From CAZPAH01 sp964584495 (GTDB lineage Bacteria; Krumholzibacteriota; Krumholzibacteriia; Krumholzibacteriales; Krumholzibacteriaceae): a stretch of DNA of 32,572 nt. This document shows, in pieces, positions 30,884 to 32,572 of this stretch (positions are counted from its first letter, which is position 1; the number at the start of each line of letters is the position of its first letter). The DNA is taken from assembly GCA_964584495.1 (NCBI GenBank), contig CAZPAH010000019.1, forward strand, positions 1-32,572, read 5' to 3'. A program made the position numbers and the translations under genes. The notes under the pieces are model-generated. The model saw only the letters and a list, made by a program, of their open reading frames with translations, searched no databases and was not told the DNA's origin.

Positions 30884-32572
30884 ATGCCTGGATTGTTGGC
30901 CGTTTCTTGGGAAAAGGGGCGGGAGCTTCTCGCGAATCAACTCTACGGCGATACCTGCATAAGCTATACGTCGATAAAGGGCATCGAAAAAAACTCGGAA
31001 ATCGACACGCCGGGGTTCCGTATGGCTAGGTTCGCCGGACGCTCGCCCAGCCGGGATATAATCGAGAACGAGGAGCTGTCACTGACAGCAGCGATCGCCG
31101 GCTGGTGGATCGATTATGATGCCGGGGAAGAAGCGCAGCCGTCTCTTGCCGGCCTGATCGCGAGGTACCACGCAAAGAAAGGCGGTATCTTCGGTGAAAT
31201 TGACGGAGCCTACCTGTTGGCCATAATTGACAGCAAAGAAATGACGTTAAAGGCTTCTGGCGACCGGCTCGGATTATTTCCCGTCTATGTCGCGCAAAAA
31301 GATGGAATCGCCATGCTGTCCACATCATCGACGGCCCTCGCTTCCGCGCTGCATCCATCTCTGGATGTACAATCCGTCAGGGCCCTGTTCATGGGAAACG
31401 CGATCCGCAGTCCGAGGAGCGCTTTCAAAGGAATCCGCCGCCTATCGTTAGGGGAGCGGATAACGATGAAGGCGGGCCGCGTATCGATAGAACAGGCATG
31501 GATACCGTATGTGGATGAGCGAAAATATCGGAGCATCGAGGAGGCGGCGGAAGAAGGAATATCGCTGCTTAGAAACACCAGCCGCCGTATCCGGCGGATA
31601 TATCCGAATTGTATCTGTGACCTCACCGGCGGTTTCGATTCCCGCCTGGTAGCTTCCATCTTTTCCGAGGGCGATCTTCCTATGAATATAACGGTGGACG
31701 GTAAAGATACCGATCCCGATGTCATAATGGCCCATAAGATAGCCGATACGCTTGGCTGGCCATGCTTCCAGGATCAATTGCCCTCCGACTGGGGGAAAGA
31801 GAGATGGAAATATTTCCAAAAGGGAATAGCCCTTTGCGACGGCGAGCTTGGAGGCGACAGTATCGACAGGGTCATCGAGTTCAAGCTCAACCTCAGCAAT
31901 AAGTACGATGCATCGATTACCGGAAGCGCCGGAGAACTTCTCCGGGATTTTTTCTGGCAGCAGGAGATGGGAAAGATCGGCAGGACTTCGAATCTGGATA
32001 TCAATAGGCTCCTTCGGATGCGGTTTTTCCTCTACTCCCGTCCCGAAATGAGCCTGTTCCACGATGACTGGAGAAAAGAATACTTTACCGACCAGGCCGG
32101 TCAGGCCCAAAAGATCGTAGACATGGCTCCCGAGGCCCTCAATACCTCGAAGCTGGATGCCCTGTACATCTGGAAAAATTCAGGCCATGCCGGGCGTTTT
32201 AGCGGCGCCGTATTTCCTATCATCCCTTCCCTGACATTCATGGCCACCTTTCGTCCCGTGGAATTCGGGCTGGCCCTCCCCTGGAAGTACCGGATGCGGG
32301 GAAACATCGTCCGGCATCTTATAACCCGGGCGAATCCCAGGTTGGCCGCCATGCCCGTGCTGCAGGGGGGAACCGCCGAGCCGTTCAAGATTACGAGACC
32401 GGATAACTATCTTCGATACTATTCGAAATTCTTCATGAAGACCACCAGCAGGGCTTCGCAGCTAATTCTCAAACGTCTCTCGTCGGGAAATAAATCATCA
32501 AAGAGAGAGACTCCGGGAAAAGACTCCGATTTCATTAAAGTGCTTGAAGGACAGGGGCTGCTCGATATGGAT
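30884..32572 (+). CDS. Asparagine-synthase-like protein, 3' end missing
   Basis: The frame is open from ATG 30884 (AGGGAGGGG upstream) to the window edge, giving 563 codons without a stop. The N-terminal 200 residues look like the Ntn glutaminase-like domain of asparagine synthetase (IFGEIDGAYLLAII, GDRLGLFPVY), but the second residue is Pro, not the catalytic Cys, so ammonia is probably not made from glutamine here. The PP-loop TGGFDS (248-253) of the ATP-pyrophosphatase domain is present, as is GSAGELLRDFFW, comparable to the GADE region. Relatives include amidotransferases of surface-polysaccharide clusters, beta-lactam synthetases and lasso-peptide cyclases. Its A+T content seems higher than that of its neighbours, which may indicate an accessory island starting here. 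Confidence 0.8.
   Translation, partial: MPGLLAVSWEKGRELLANQLYGDTCISYTSIKGIEKNSEIDTPGFRMARFAGRSPSRDIIENEELSLTAAIAGWWIDYDAGEEAQPSLAGLIARYHAKKGGIFGEIDGAYLLAIIDSKEMTLKASGDRLGLFPVYVAQKDGIAMLSTSSTALASALHPSLDVQSVRALFMGNAIRSPRSAFKGIRRLSLGERITMKAGRVSIEQAWIPYVDERKYRSIEEAAEEGISLLRNTSRRIRRIYPNCICDLTGGFDSRLVASIFSEGDLPMNITVDGKDTDPDVIMAHKIADTLGWPCFQDQLPSDWGKERWKYFQKGIALCDGELGGDSIDRVIEFKLNLSNKYDASITGSAGELLRDFFWQQEMGKIGRTSNLDINRLLRMRFFLYSRPEMSLFHDDWRKEYFTDQAGQAQKIVDMAPEALNTSKLDALYIWKNSGHAGRFSGAVFPIIPSLTFMATFRPVEFGLALPWKYRMRGNIVRHLITRANPRLAAMPVLQGGTAEPFKITRPDNYLRYYSKFFMKTTSRASQLILKRLSSGNKSSKRETPGKDSDFIKVLEGQGLLDMD

Overview
The window is about 32.6 kb of bacterial chromosome with moderately high GC. Genes are tightly packed, Shine-Dalgarno (SD) motifs are clear, and GTG/TTG starts are frequent, several in 4-nt stop/start overlaps. 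The order hpt-ftsH-folP-cdaA is a common bacterial housekeeping arrangement. LexA-regulated translesion polymerases, an Nfn-type transhydrogenase pair and hypF/hypE point to a Gram-negative-like, possibly anaerobic or facultative bacterium. An uncultured FCB-type or deltaproteobacteria-like lineage is a guess; the sequence does not fix the taxon. I see no rRNA, tRNA, CRISPR array, insertion sequence or prophage.

Region 1 (1-4642, +): the 3' end of hpt, then ftsH with a long acidic C-terminal tail, folP with an N-terminal extension, and the diadenylate cyclase gene cdaA.

Region 2 (4901-12331, -): five co-directional signalling genes between a sigma-54-like promoter and an intrinsic terminator. 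In transcription order they are an MCP-like membrane protein, a CheA-like protein with neither phospho-His nor an intact ATP site, an excisionase-type HTH protein, a STAS-GAF-HD-GYP protein whose HD site is destroyed, and a REC-GAF-HD-GYP protein with an intact site. No CheY, CheR, CheB or active CheA lies nearby. This looks like a chemosensory array rebuilt as a scaffold around one working HD-GYP response regulator, and is the best candidate here for an undescribed system. A second, near-consensus sigma-54 promoter 1.1 kb away drives an unrecognised 259-aa protein that may be co-regulated.

Region 3 (12486-22842): a nitrilase-family amidohydrolase; the 259-aa protein; a guaB / QueG-like Fe-S protein / alpha-beta hydrolase operon with stop/start overlaps; an orphan LuxR-type regulator with a receiver-like domain lacking phosphorylation residues; hypF and hypE without hypC/hypD; and an MgtC-family membrane protein.

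Region 4 (22888-30548, -): nfnA-nfnB, then an SOS mutagenesis cassette lexA / mini-S24 protein / Y-family polymerase / dnaE2. The mini-S24 protein sits where ImuA is often found, and the Y-family polymerase has Asn at its first catalytic Asp position. At the right edge a divergent, truncated asparagine-synthase-like gene begins.

Two genes, guaB and nfnB, share an unusual initiation layout: SD, perfect hairpin, start codon.
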